Source: Prasinococcaceae sp. CCMP 1430 (taxonomy: Eukaryota > Prasinodermophyta > Palmophyllophyceae > Prasinococcales > Prasinococcaceae). Taken from it: a stretch of DNA of 53,822 bases. The stretch covers positions 94,313 to 148,134 of the forward strand of contig RQSC01000006.1 in NCBI GenBank assembly GCA_013416795.1, given 5' to 3'. Below the pieces are notes generated by a model. It searched no databases. It saw only the letters and a program-made list of their open reading frames with translations, and was not told the DNA's origin. Both the position numbers and the translations under genes were made by a program. Positions 1 through 10,346 of this stretch are shown here, piece after piece (the first letter of the stretch is position 1; every line of letters starts with the position of its first letter).

Positions 1-1
1 G

Positions 2-2374
2 GGCGGCAAGGCCGGGGGCGGGCGCGCGCCTCGCTCGGGGCACGCGGGCGCCGTGGGGAGGAAGGGGAGCGCCGGGGCGAGGGCGGGCGCCTCGCCTGAC
101 AGTCCGCAGGAGAAGAGCAAGAAGCGCAAGAAGGGAGCGGCCGCCGGCACTAGCAGGGGACGGCGCGGCGAGGGCGACACAGGCAAGCGCGCGCGCAGGT
201 TTGGCCCCAAGTCGCAGCAGCACAACCGCATCGTCAAGGAGAGCTACAAGGTGCGATCAGCGCGAGCGAACGCCCCGCCATCGCGTTGACAGGGCGCGAG
301 CGCAGTGGCCACCAGCTGGCCGCTTGTCACACGCGCGCGCGTGCGCCAACTGTGCACTCCCAGTCGCTGTGGGGGCGCGCCGACACGCGCCGACCAACGC
401 CTGCGCGCGCCGCCGCGCGGGCCCTGCCGCTGCGGCCGCCACTGACGTCTCGCACGCGCCGAACAGATGGACGCCAGCGGCCATCCCATCATGCCCGACG
501 ACGGGTACTCGTGGCGGAAGTACGGCCAAAAGTACGTGAAGGAGTCGCCTCACCCGCGCACGTACTACAAGTGCACCCACAAAGGCTGCAACGTCCGAAA
601 GCAGGTGGAGGTCGATGCGATTGAGGGCACGGTGACGACGCAGTACGAGGGGACGCACACCCACGACCCGCCCACGGACCGCATCATCAAGCGGACGCCG
701 CTGCCGCTGGCGGAAGGCATTATTGCTGCGCCGCCGGCCATGAGAGACTCAGCAGCGCAGGCGGTCCCGACCGTGCGCGACGCCTCTGCGACGGCCGCTG
801 CAGGCGAGAGGCGGCAGCGGCGGGCGGCGGGCGGCGGGGCACGCAACCCGCGGGGCGCGGGCCTCCAGCACGCCGCCCAGCCCGAGACGCGCAACGGATG
901 GACGCAGACCATGGAAAGCCTCGACGGCGGCAGCAGGGTGGTGGTACGGAGGGCGTCCAGCATCTTGCCTTCCACACTCGCGGGCGCGGTGCGCGGGGGC
1001 GCGACGGGCGTGCCCATCGCGCCGCCAGATGCCAACACCGCGGCCGGGGCCACAAGAGCGGGGGCTGCCCGGTATCCAAGCGGCGGCGATTTGCGCAACG
1101 CGTCTCCATCGGTGAGCCCCCATTTCGTCTCATCGGTCGGCAGTCTGCAATACCACCTCCAGCAGCAGCAGACTCCGCAGCAGCAGCAGGAGCACATGCT
1201 GCAGCTGCAGCCCTCGCCGCTCTCAGCACTCGACACCTCGTGGGCGCGCACGACGGGCGGCGTGGTCTCCCCGTCGCCCGGTGCGAGGAGGCCCATCCCC
1301 CGCCGGATCAGCAGCGAGGGCGCGTCCAAGCAGGACGGGGAGCGCCCGCCCGCGCCCGCGAGCGCGCCTCCGACGCAGCCTCCCACGACGACGACAATGG
1401 TGGCCCGCCGCAAACCGTCGGTGCCGACCTCGCGGTCCCAGGGCCAGAGCTTCGCCGAGCGCGCGCGTGCGCGCCTGCCCGGTCTGCCTGTGCAGGTCGA
1501 CGTGAACTCGATGCCATCGGCGCACACCCACCCGTCGGCGATGGCCCAGATCATGAGCCCGGCCACCGAGGCGCTCATGATGGCGCAAATCTCGCCCGTT
1601 GGGGGGCTGGACAGGCTCGTGTTCTCTCCGCACTGGGGCAGCCAGCAGCAGCCCGCGTCCTACGGCGGTCAGCCGCCGCCGCTACCAGTGCCGCCGCGAG
1701 TGTCGCAGCTGCCGGTGTCGCAGCAGCATCCGCAGCATCCGCAGCAGCCACTACAGCCGCAGCAGCCACTGCTGCCGCAGCAGCCACTGGAGCCGCAGCA
1801 GCCACTGGAGCCGCAGCAGCCGCAGCAGCCGCAGCAGCCGCAGCCGCAGCAGCAGGCAAACCACCAGCAGCACCACCACCACCGCCAGTCTCAGTACCAA
1901 CAGCAGTACCACCACCATCCGACGACCCAGGAGGGCCACCATTTGGCCGGGACTCCGAGCATGGTCGCTGGCTTACACACGCCGTCCCTCTTCTACCAGC
2001 AGCAGGTCGCGGGCGCCCCAAGCATCGTTGACTCGCTCGGCCCGGGCGCGCTCGAGCTGCCGCCTCAGCAGTGGCACCCGAGCAAGGTGGCGGCAGTGAT
2101 GGCCCACGCGACGGGCGCGGGAGGCGGGGACGTCACAGAGGTGACCGTCGACCGCGTCCCCTCGTTCATGGCGACCATGGGCGTCTTCTCCGCTGCGCAC
2201 CAGCCCTCGCAGCAGCCGCCCGCAGGAGCGGACGCCACGCCGCCTACCTCAGGCAAGGACCTCACGGTGGGCCAGTGGGCGAAGGTTGTGAGCAACAGGA
2301 TGGGCCTCCAGCAGCTGCCTATGCAGGCACCGCCGCCGAGCGACACCGAGGGGCCTGCGGCGGCGCTGCTCTAG
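2..2374 (+). CDS. WRKY transcription factor with Gln/His/Pro-rich tail (5' partial)
   Basis: Two exons, 2..250 and 467..2374, joined in phase 0 by a 216-base GT-AG intron (donor GTGCGATC, acceptor CGAACAG). The first exon is open to the window edge, so the start is missing. Exon 1 encodes basic clusters (KKRKK, KRARR) that look like nuclear localisation signals and ends just before the WRKY domain. Exon 2 opens with the complete domain: [11 protein letters not shown], then the zinc ligands C-x4-C (KCTHKGC) and H-x-H (THTH). The intact heptad and C2H2-type ligands predict binding to W-box DNA. The following ~500 residues are low complexity, with long Gln/Pro and His tracts (about 1141-1925), a typical activation-domain composition. 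No second WRKY domain is visible, but one could lie upstream of the window. Sure of the family; targets unknown. Confidence 0.93.
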
Positions 2375-2537
2375 CTCGCGCGCGCACACGCATCCTCAAT
2401 GCGCAAGTAAATGCACCGCGTTGCTCAGGCGCGCGCTCCCGCACCCCTACGCGCCGGACGCGTGGATGTGTGTGCGGATGTGTGCAGATATGTACGCGGG
2501 GCCGAAGCTTATGTCTCGCCCAGGCTCTGTTCAGCTG

Positions 2538-3388
2538 TCAGAGCTCTTCGCGCTCGTCCCCCGATCCGTCGCCCTCCGTCTCGTCGACCTCTGCCTGGCC
2601 TGCTTCGGGCTCGCGTTCGATGCTGAGTTCCACACCCTCCGGCCCGTCTGGCCCGAAATTGGGCAGCAGCGAGTCGTAGAGCTGTTTCGAGGCGGCGTTG
2701 GACAGCGTGAGCGCCACGCGCCGGAAGGCGAGCGCCTCGGGGCCGAGGACGAAGGCCTCAGCCGCCTCGTCGTGCTGGCGCGCGCGCGCGTCAGCCACGC
2801 CGGGCGGCGACGACGCACATACGCGCTCTCGCGCGCGCGGTCGCGCGCGCGCACACACACCTCATCGAGCCACGCGTCGAGTGCGGGGGACAAGCCCCCG
2901 AAGCCTGCCGCGGCCGCATCTGCGGCGAGCCCCGCCTCGTCCAGCATGCCGTGCCAGCGCTCCGCCTCGCCCGCGCGCTCCTCCTTGCCAGCCGCAGCGA
3001 TGTGCGCCTCCACAGAGGCCATGACGACGGCGAACATCTCTTCGGGCACCAGGGTGTCCACACGCTTCTCGCCGAGCTGCTCGCGCACCACCTTGAGGAT
3101 CGACGGCACGGCGTGCGGCATGAAGCCAGACTCGTACGGCTCACCCGCCTTGAGCGACGCGAGCATCGGCTGCAGGCTACCCTTGTCCTCCATATCGGCG
3201 AGAATGGGCCCGCCGGTCTGGCGCAGGAAAAGGGCGCCGTTGTCGGACGCGCCGGCTTGCGTGTCTTCGCCGAGGACGGCATCTGTGTGTGTGCGCGCGG
3301 TGTGCGCCGCGCGCTCCGGCGCAAGCGACGCGAGCGCGAGCGCGGCGGCCACAGCGACCAGCGCTGCGGCAGTGCTGCCCGATCCCAT
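2538..3388 (-). CDS. Uncharacterised secretory-pathway protein with REEL C-terminus
   Basis: Two exons on the minus strand, 3388..2861 and 2774..2538, joined in phase 0 (donor GTGTGTGTGC, acceptor CGCGCCAG), giving about 254 residues. The ATG at 3388 starts a hydrophobic Ala/Leu-rich stretch (AAALVAVAAALALASLA) that looks like a signal peptide. The rest is soluble and helical in character, with an acidic C-terminal tail. The last four residues, REEL, fit the ER-retention pattern [KRHQSA]-[DENQ]-E-L. Signal peptide plus this tail suggests an ER-lumen protein. I do not recognise the family. The gene is convergent with the WRKY gene (163 bases between stop codons) and divergent from the ABC exporter, sharing the GTAC-rich promoter at 3680-3730 with it. 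Confidence 0.65.
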
Positions 3389-4140
3389 CGCCGCCGCCGT
3401 CGCCCCGCACGCGCGCGCGCGTATACGCGCTCGGTCGCGCGCGCGCGCGCGACCGACAGAGAGAGCGAGGGCTGAAGAGGTCCAGAGCGACTGCGAGAGC
3501 TCGAGCGCGAGAGAGAGCAGGCGAGCGCACCCCACACCCACGCCCAACCCCCCTCGCTCGCGCTCTGCCGCGGCCCTCCCGCGCACACACGCCGCGCCGC
3601 CGCCGATCACACCCGCCGGCCCGCTCTCATTCAAACCCTGATCACCAAACCTCAAACCACACGACTCTCTTTGGATTTTCTAGTACGTACTGTACTAGTC
3701 TACTGTAGTGCTTACTGTACAGTACGTACAATAGTCTAAATGCATTATCTATGAGCTCACATTTCCCCACGGGAAAGTTGGTCTCGGACGTGCGTTTTGA
3801 TGTGTGTGCGTGTGGATTTTGTGAGGTAGGTTCGTTTCGGAGAGATGAACGTTTTTCGGCGCTCGGGCGCGAGACCGGGCGTTGCTGTAACCTTAACCTC
3901 CGGCGGCGGCGGCGGGAAGGCGTGCGAAGGTGATGAAACGCGTGCGTGCCGGCACACGCCACACGGCGCGGGCTCGAGGGTTGCGGGAACGAGGGAGGGA
4001 GGGAGGAAGGGAGGTTCGGCGCCTGCGCGCTGGCTCGATCGTTCGCCGCGCGCACGGCCGCCGCTGCCGCGCCCGTGAGCCCGCCGCGCGCCGCTGGATC
4101 GACGTCGCCGGCGGCGGCCGAGGCGGACGCGGACAGCACG
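3389..4140. promoter_or_regulatory. Divergent promoter region with clustered GTAC palindromes
   Basis: This 750-base gap separates the ER-protein gene (minus) from the ABC exporter (plus). The centre, 3660-3760, is AT-rich against a GC-rich background. It holds six GTAC cores, starting at 3683, 3687, 3692, 3717, 3722 and 3726. They sit in two palindromic blocks, CTAGTAC-x5-GTACTAG and TACTGTACAGTA. GTAC is the core site of SBP-domain factors such as Chlamydomonas CRR1. That function here is inference only. An ATG at 3845 opens a short Arg-rich reading frame that could be a first exon of the exporter. Confidence 0.5.
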
Positions 4141-6030
4141 ATGGACACGCGCATCCTCCGCCACCTGGTGCAATACCTGTGGCCCGAGGGCGATCCTGAG
4201 GCGCGCAAGCGCGTCGTGACGGCGTTCTCGCTCATGACGCTCTCCAAGGCGCTCAACATCACGGTGCCGTTTACCTTCAAGTACGCCATCGACGCGCTGA
4301 CGGCCGCGGAGGTCTCGAGCGCGGGGATGGCCGAGGCTGTTGCGACCGTGGCGGCGTCGGACCCCGCGACGCTCCTCGCCGCCCCGGCGTCGCTGCTGAT
4401 GGCCTACGGCGTGACGCGTGGCGCGGCGAGCGCGTGCAACGAGGCGCGCAACGCCATCTTCAACTCGGTGAGCCAGCGCGCCGTGCGGCGAGTTGCGGGC
4501 TCCGTGTTCGGCCACCTGCACTCGCTCGACCTGGACTATCACCTGGGGAAGCAAACGGGGGCGCTCTCGCGCAAGGTGGACCGCGGCCAGCGCGGCATCA
4601 GCTTCATCCTCAACGCCATGCTCTTCAACGTGCTCCCTACGACCATCGAGGTGAGCTTCGTGGCCGCGCTGCTGGGCTACAGGTGCGGCGCCGAGTTCGG
4701 GATGCTCACCGCGGGCACGCTGGCGGCGTACACGGCGTACACCATCGGCGTCACGCGCTGGCGCACCAAGTTTCGCAAGGACATGAACGCCGTGGAGCAG
4801 GCGGGCGGCGGCGTGATGGTCGATTCGCTGATCAATTACGAGACCGTCAAATACTTCGGCAACGAGCGCCACGAGGTGCAGCGACTCGACCACTACCTCA
4901 AGCGCTACGAGGACGCCCACCTCAAGACGCAGTGGTCGCTCTCGCTGCTCAACTTCGGGCAGCAGTTCATCTTCACGGGCGCGCTCACGGCCGCGATGCT
5001 CATGACGCTCAACGGCATCCAGGCGGGCACCATGACCATCGGCGACCTGGTGATGGTCAACGGCCTGCTCTTCCAGGTGTCGCTGCCGCTGAACTTCCTG
5101 GGCACGGTGTACCGCGAGCTGCGCCAGTCGCTCATCGACATGAGCTCGCTCTTCCGCCTGCTGGACGAGCGGGCGGCCATCGTCGACCGCGAGGACGCCG
5201 CGCTGCTCGCCAACCCCAGCTCGGTCGGCATCCGACTGCGGGACGTGCACTTCAGCTACAAGGGCACCGGGGAGGATACCAGCGCGGACGCCTCGAGCGC
5301 CAACGTGCTCATGTCGCGCAATGTGCTGAACGGCCTCAGCCTCGACGTGCCGGCGGGCACGTCGCTCGCGCTGGTGGGCCCCTCGGGATGCGGCAAGTCC
5401 ACCGTGCTACGGCTGCTGTACCGCTTCTACGACCCGAGCGCGGGGGTCGTGGAATTCAACGGACAGGACCTGCGCGACGTGCAAATTGAAAGCGCGCGCG
5501 CGGCCGTTGGCGTGGTGCCGCAGGACCTGGTGCTCTTCAACGACACGCTGGACTACAACGTGCGCTACGGCCGCCTTGACGCCAGCGACGCGGAGGTGGA
5601 CGCGGCGGTGGAGCGCGCGCAGCTCGTGCGCGTGGCGGACGCGCTGCCCACTGGCATGCAGACCAAGGTGGGCGAGCGCGGCCTCAAGCTGAGCGGCGGC
5701 GAGAAGCAGCGCGTATCGCTGGCGCGCGCGCTGCTCAAGGATCCCGCGGTCCTGCTGGCGGACGAGGCGACCTCCGCCCTGGATCCCGCCACCGAGGCTG
5801 CGGTGATGGAGGGCTTGCTGGCGCCTGGGCGCACCGCACTACTCGTCGCGCACAGGCTCACCACCGCCGCGCGGTGCGACAGGATCGCCGTGATGCGCGA
5901 GGGGCGCGTCGTGGAGCAGGGCTCGCACAACGAGCTCCTCGAGAAGGGCGGGTGGTACGCGCAGATGTGGCACCAGCAGCAGACCCAATCCATCATCGAC
6001 GACATTCCCGTCGCCCCGGCGGCCGCGTGA
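4141..6030 (+). CDS. ATM1: Mitochondrial ABC transporter of the ATM1/ABCB7 type
   Basis: Half-size ABC exporter of 629 residues from the ATG at 4141. The transmembrane domain fills about residues 1-360, with the family-typical stretch GYxCGAEFG followed by DSLINYETVKYFGNE, as in ATM1 proteins. The nucleotide-binding domain has Walker A GPSGCGKST (about 412), Q-loop VVPQDLVLFNDT, signature LSGGEKQR (about 516), Walker B VLLADEATSALD (about 538) and H-loop VAHRL. ATM1 exports a glutathione-bound sulfur/iron-sulfur compound from mitochondria for cytosolic Fe-S assembly. The frame is open upstream to about 3937 with Arg/Ala/Ser-rich codons resembling a transit peptide but no in-frame ATG, so a spliced first exon (perhaps from the ATG at 3845) may supply the targeting sequence. 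NFS1 lies 11 kb away. Confidence 0.93.
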   Translation: MDTRILRHLVQYLWPEGDPEARKRVVTAFSLMTLSKALNITVPFTFKYAIDALTAAEVSSAGMAEAVATVAASDPATLLAAPASLLMAYGVTRGAASACNEARNAIFNSVSQRAVRRVAGSVFGHLHSLDLDYHLGKQTGALSRKVDRGQRGISFILNAMLFNVLPTTIEVSFVAALLGYRCGAEFGMLTAGTLAAYTAYTIGVTRWRTKFRKDMNAVEQAGGGVMVDSLINYETVKYFGNERHEVQRLDHYLKRYEDAHLKTQWSLSLLNFGQQFIFTGALTAAMLMTLNGIQAGTMTIGDLVMVNGLLFQVSLPLNFLGTVYRELRQSLIDMSSLFRLLDERAAIVDREDAALLANPSSVGIRLRDVHFSYKGTGEDTSADASSANVLMSRNVLNGLSLDVPAGTSLALVGPSGCGKSTVLRLLYRFYDPSAGVVEFNGQDLRDVQIESARAAVGVVPQDLVLFNDTLDYNVRYGRLDASDAEVDAAVERAQLVRVADALPTGMQTKVGERGLKLSGGEKQRVSLARALLKDPAVLLADEATSALDPATEAAVMEGLLAPGRTALLVAHRLTTAARCDRIAVMREGRVVEQGSHNELLEKGGWYAQMWHQQQTQSIIDDIPVAPAAA

Positions 6031-6169
6031 GCGCGCGCGTGCGCGCGGGCCCAATAATACCTCAATATTATACCGCCTGCGCCCGCGCGCGGTCCACGGC
6101 AGCGCCTCCGTGCGGGCGCGCACATGTGTTTATGTGTGTGTGTGTGTGTGGTGCTCGCGCGCCCCACGC

Positions 6170-7160
6170 TCACGTGAGCGACTTCACCTCCATGGGCGCC
6201 ACGCAGAAGCCCGCCTTTGCACACTCCGCCTTGAGCGCCTCCTCCTGGCCCGGCGCGCGGCAGAGCGCCACGGCCGCGCCGCCTGAGCCCGTGAACTTGG
6301 CGGCCGCACCCGCGCGTCTGCACGCGGCGATCATCTCGAGGTTGCGCGCGCCGAGCGCAGCGTCGCCGAAGAGGTCCCGCCGCAGGTCGAAGTTGCGGTC
6401 CATGGCGTCGGCGAGCGCTCCCACGTCGCCGGCCGCCAGCGCCGCCGCGCCCGCGACCGGCAGCGCGGCGATCTCACCCATCAGGCGCACGACCTCTGCC
6501 TCGCCAGCGTCGTACCGCTGCCGCACGCGCGCGTGCACGCGCCCGCTGTCGCTGGGATTGTCCGCCCATACCAGCCACAGCGGCGGCAGCAGCGCCGGGT
6601 CGAGCTCCCTGTAGTCGCCGTGGCCGCGGCGCGCCATCGCCTCGGGCTCGAAGTCCATGAGCACCAGGCCGCCATACGTCTGGATGACTCGATCCTGCAG
6701 GCCTGCGGTGATGCCCAGCTCACGCTCCACCGAGAGGATGAGCTCCGGCCGCTGCTCGCGCGGCAGGTCGGCGTCGGCCACGCCGAAGTACTCGAGCAGG
6801 CAGAGCAGCGCGGCGCCGACGATCGCCGACGAGCCGCTCAGCCCAGTCTGGCGCGGCACGTCGGTGTCGTACGAGAGCTCGAAGGCCGCGGACTGCACGT
6901 CGCGCGTCGTGGGCAGCCCGCGGGCGCGCACGACGTCCACAAAGCGCTTGACGGTCGCAAGGAGCAAGCGCACGCCGCCGTCATACCCGTTGCACGCGAC
7001 GGCGTCCGCCAGCGCCGCCGCCGAGGTGCGGCGCGTCGTCGGCGACGCCGACGTCTCCACGCACGTCGTGCGGGACGTCGCCCCGGGGAAGACGGTCGTC
7101 GCGGCGTCGTTCCAGCTGCCGCGCGCGTACGCGCTGTGCGACTGACGATCAAGGCCGATC
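6170..7160 (-). CDS. GLCAK: Glucuronokinase (GHMP kinase family), N-terminus unresolved
   Basis: Converts D-glucuronate to glucuronate-1-phosphate in the inositol-oxidation route to UDP-glucuronate and cell-wall sugars. From YDGGVRLLL to the end the protein follows plant glucuronokinase closely. It has ELSYDTDVPRQTGLSGSSAIV (GHMP phosphate-binding loop), ERELGITAGLQDRVIQTYGGLVLMDFE, NPSDSG, RNFDLRR and the C-terminal KFTGSGGA motif. The stop is TGA at 6170-6172. The first part of the family (the ARxGxxGNPSD motif and following strand) was not found in any frame. The open frame continues to about 7216 with a GTG, no ATG, and poor similarity. A CAG at about 7145 could be a splice acceptor. Coordinates at the 5' end are therefore approximate, and an upstream exon or a damaged 5' end is likely. 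Confidence 0.85.
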
Positions 7161-7216
7161 GATCGCGGAGGGTGGGTGGGTGGGGGCGATGGGGGTGGGG
7201 CGCTCGCAGCGCGCAC

Positions 7217-8140
7217 GGAGGCGGCGCGCAGGTGGCGCGGCGAGCTTGCGAGCTGCCGCCCTTCCTACCCGCACCCCACCATTGGTGTGACATACTCATT
7301 GGTTTGGTACAGTACCGGTCGTCCTCCTTCGACGGCCCAATGTAACGGCAGAGGCATCGTGTACACGCAGCAGGGGCACGCGCTCGCTCGCTCGCTCGCT
7401 CGCCCTCGCGCACGCGAGGGCGCGGCGGCAGCGGCCGCGCGCTTCACGTGACCGTGCGCGTGAAGCGGCGCAACCGGCCGCCACACATCCCGCTCGATGT
7501 CACACGAGGCGCCACACGTCCCCTCTCCCCCCCTCCCCCCCCCAGGTGCGACGCGGCATGTGCTGCAGCTACCGCACAAAGAACCGATATAAGGGTTAAT
7601 ATGGTAGGGTCTGAAATGTTCGCAGCGAACTGTGATAGTGCCAAAAGGCGGCCAGAGTGAGGGATGGCGAGGCACCGACAGCTTCAGGCAGCTCGAGGCG
7701 GGCCTGCTCGGCGGTGAGCAGCGTGTGCTCTCGCCGCCTCCGCATTTCTAGCTAGGTAGGTAGGTAGGACGAACACGTAGACGTAGACCACTCTGCCGCA
7801 CGCGCCGCGTGCCTGCAACGTTTTGAAGGGGGACGATACGCCACATATCTTAACGGTGGAGGTCCAACCGTCCAACTGTCTCCGCTACGGAGTGTGCAGT
7901 CCGAGAGTCAGGTCACGACGAGATCACACACGTGTGAACAATAAATCAGCTGCACCAACTCCTAACATTCGACACCGTGCGACTTTTATGAAGGTGTGCG
8001 GGCGGGGCCCGGGGCCGCGCGGTGCCGCCCGCTGCTGCCGGCCGCTGCCACAGCGCGCGACGCCGACGCGGACCGCGCGGCGGCGAGCTCACCTACGCTC
8101 CCGCGCGCTGGCCGTGTCCTCCGCGGCTCGACACGGAGGC
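7217..8140. other. Intergenic region with short tandem repeats
   Basis: No convincing gene. It contains a (CGCT)n run at about 7380-7403, a (GTAG)n run at 7753-7768, a TACAGTACC palindrome near 7308, and AT-richer stretches near 7580-7660 and 7920-7990. It probably holds the 5' regions of the glucuronokinase (minus) and bicupin (plus) genes. Confidence 0.5.
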
Positions 8141-9793
8141 ATGATGCTGCTTCTCATACTTGGCGCGCTGGCCCTGGGCGCGCCGGTTTCAGTATCAGGC
8201 GTGTGCTCCGCGCCAGGGGTGCTCTTCACGACCGTCGCGGGCGCCAACGGCGCCGTCACCAAGGGCACCGACCAGGACTTCACCTGCGCGGCGGCGACCA
8301 ACAATGGCAGCGACAGCTGCGTGACGGCCCTGCCCATCGAGACTCAGACGGGCCTTTTTTCCACGCAGTCGTCCTTCGTGGTTGACCAGTGCGGAATGGC
8401 AGCGCCGCACGTACATCCCGTTTCTCAAGAGATCCTCGCCGTCATCAAGGGCAGCGCGCTGCTTTGCACCCTCTCTAATCAGCTGCCCCCCCAGGTGACC
8501 TGCGCCGACCTCGGTCCAGGCGACTGGTCCTTCATTCCGCGGGCAACGATGCACTTCTTCATCAACACTGGCAATGAGACGCTTGTGACAGTTGGCTGGG
8601 CCGGCAGCGCCTACAGCCTAGGTGCGCGCGAGGGCGCCGTGCTCGGCACCATCGTCACGCAGGCCGGCGGCGAAATCAGCGCTGGCTCCAGTGGCCCCGC
8701 CGAGCCGCTCATTGCGCCCACGCTCGGCACATTCGGCGCGCCGGTCGGCGCGGACCCCAACGCCGTCCAAGGCTCGGTCGTCTTTGAGAAGTTCAGCCCC
8801 AGTGCTTGCGAGAAGCTCCTCGCCGAAGCCGCGGAAGTGCCGCGCGTCAACGGATCGTCGTCATCACTGCGCGCGCCCACCGTGACCCCGGGCGACGAGC
8901 TTCTCTCTGGAATAGTCGATCTTGGCATACTTCAATGTCCTGCCAAGTGCGGCGGCGGCGCAACCGTGCTGCGTTACAACCCGCTCGACCCTGCGTTCGC
9001 CAACCCCGGAGACATTACAGGCACCGTGAACACCACGCCGCCCTACAACGGCGGCTTCAGGCCCGATACGCCTACGGAGTCTCTCAGTATCGGCTCCAGC
9101 AAGGTCTTGGTACGTGCACTCGCGACTCGCAGCTAAGCCGCGCCGCTCGCCAATGTTTCGCGTGTCACAAGCCTCTGACACGTTTCACGGGCGGTCCTGC
9201 CCACCGCAACCCCTCTCACCGTCTCGCGACGACCATAGGACTGGGGTGCGTTTTACGGCGCGAGAGCAACAGTTGCTCGATACACCTACTCCTACTGCGG
9301 GGTTATGACGCCCCACATCCACGCACATAGCAACGAGTTCGGCGTCGTGCTCAGCGGCTCAGGCTATTTCATGATAAAGGATCCGGTGCTCGGCAACATA
9401 ACGGCCCACTACCTGACGCCAGGCGAAACGTTCCATGCTCAACGCGGCCTAATGCACTGGTTCGTGAACCCGAGTCCCGACACGCAGTGGGTGACGTATC
9501 AAATGTGGGACACGCAGGCTGTGACACTCCAGACCTTCACGCATTTCATCAAAGCGTTCAGTAGCATAGTACCGACTGCGAACGAGCTCGTCATCGGGAG
9601 CAACTACACCGAGCCGCCCGATGTGCCTGTCCAGCTCTTCGACATCTTCTCAATGCTGCCGACGCATTCACCGGACGGGTGTGGGGGCAACGAACCCTGC
9701 GCCACGTGCGGCACGGCGGAGGAGCTCGCGTTCCTGGACGCGATGGTCGAAGCCAGCGCCAGCGCCGCGAAAGCGAGCGACTCAGACTGCTAG
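8141..9793 (+). CDS. Secreted bicupin (germin/oxalate-decarboxylase-like)
   Basis: Two exons, approximately 8141..9113 and 9273..9793, about 497 residues. The ATG at 8141 begins a signal peptide (MMLLLILGALALGAPVSVSG). Two cupin domains follow. The first has G-x4-HVH-x4-E-x6-G (GMAAPHVHPVSQEILAVIKG) and GDWSFIPRATMHFFIN. The second has GVMTPHIHAHSNEFGVVLSG and GETFHAQRGLMHWFVN. Both keep the His-x-His, Glu and His metal ligands, so both sites should bind Mn or a similar metal. The intron must be removed, because the second cupin is out of frame. The donor at 9114 (GTGCAC) with acceptor CAACAG ending 9272 preserves phase 1, while GTACGT at 9110 looks stronger but does not fit that acceptor. 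The enzyme could be an oxalate decarboxylase or oxidase; the substrate is not shown by sequence. Confidence 0.85.
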
Positions 9794-10346
9794 CCACCTG
9801 CCTGGCATTGAGGGCGGCACTCAGCTGAGCATGCGGTATCGTGCCCACCTCGCAGAGAGCAAGATCGAGCAAGACCAACACTACGTTGTGTCAGCACGCG
9901 GTCTCTCGCTACGACGAGCACGCTCAACACGTCGCTGACCATCGTCGACAGGGAGCCGCGTCCAGTCACCACACCGTAGTCTCCACCGATGCACATTTAA
10001 CCTCCCAATGGCGCCCTTTGGGCACCTCATGAACGCCCTCGCACCGCGGCGTGCCTCTCAGAGACGCAAACCAGACGAGTGCGCGTGACGCCCTTCTTAC
10101 AAATACAATAGGTAGCTGGCGTACGGCACGGGCGTCGCGGGCCCTGCTGGTGATGCGGCCCCCGTCGCCGTTCTACTGCGCGCGCGTGTGTATGTGTGTG
10201 TGTGTGTGTGTGTCTGTGTGTGCGCGCGCGCGAGCGCGCGCGTCGCCTCACACGCGTGCTCTGGCAGCGCGAGCTGCTCGCACGCACGCCGGCCGGGAGC
10301 GCTCCTTCGTCAGGCCGGCCGCGATCATGAGCATCGCTGGCCGCTT
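9794..10346. other. Intergenic region
   Basis: No gene recognised. It contains a (GT)n tract at 10188-10222 running into CG alternation. It lies between the bicupin stop and the stop of the Cys-rich gene on the other strand. Confidence 0.5.

Noticed and set aside
565-1578. Long antisense frame opposite the WRKY tail
   Set aside because: High GC removes stop codons on both strands; the composition mirrors the Gln/Pro repeats.
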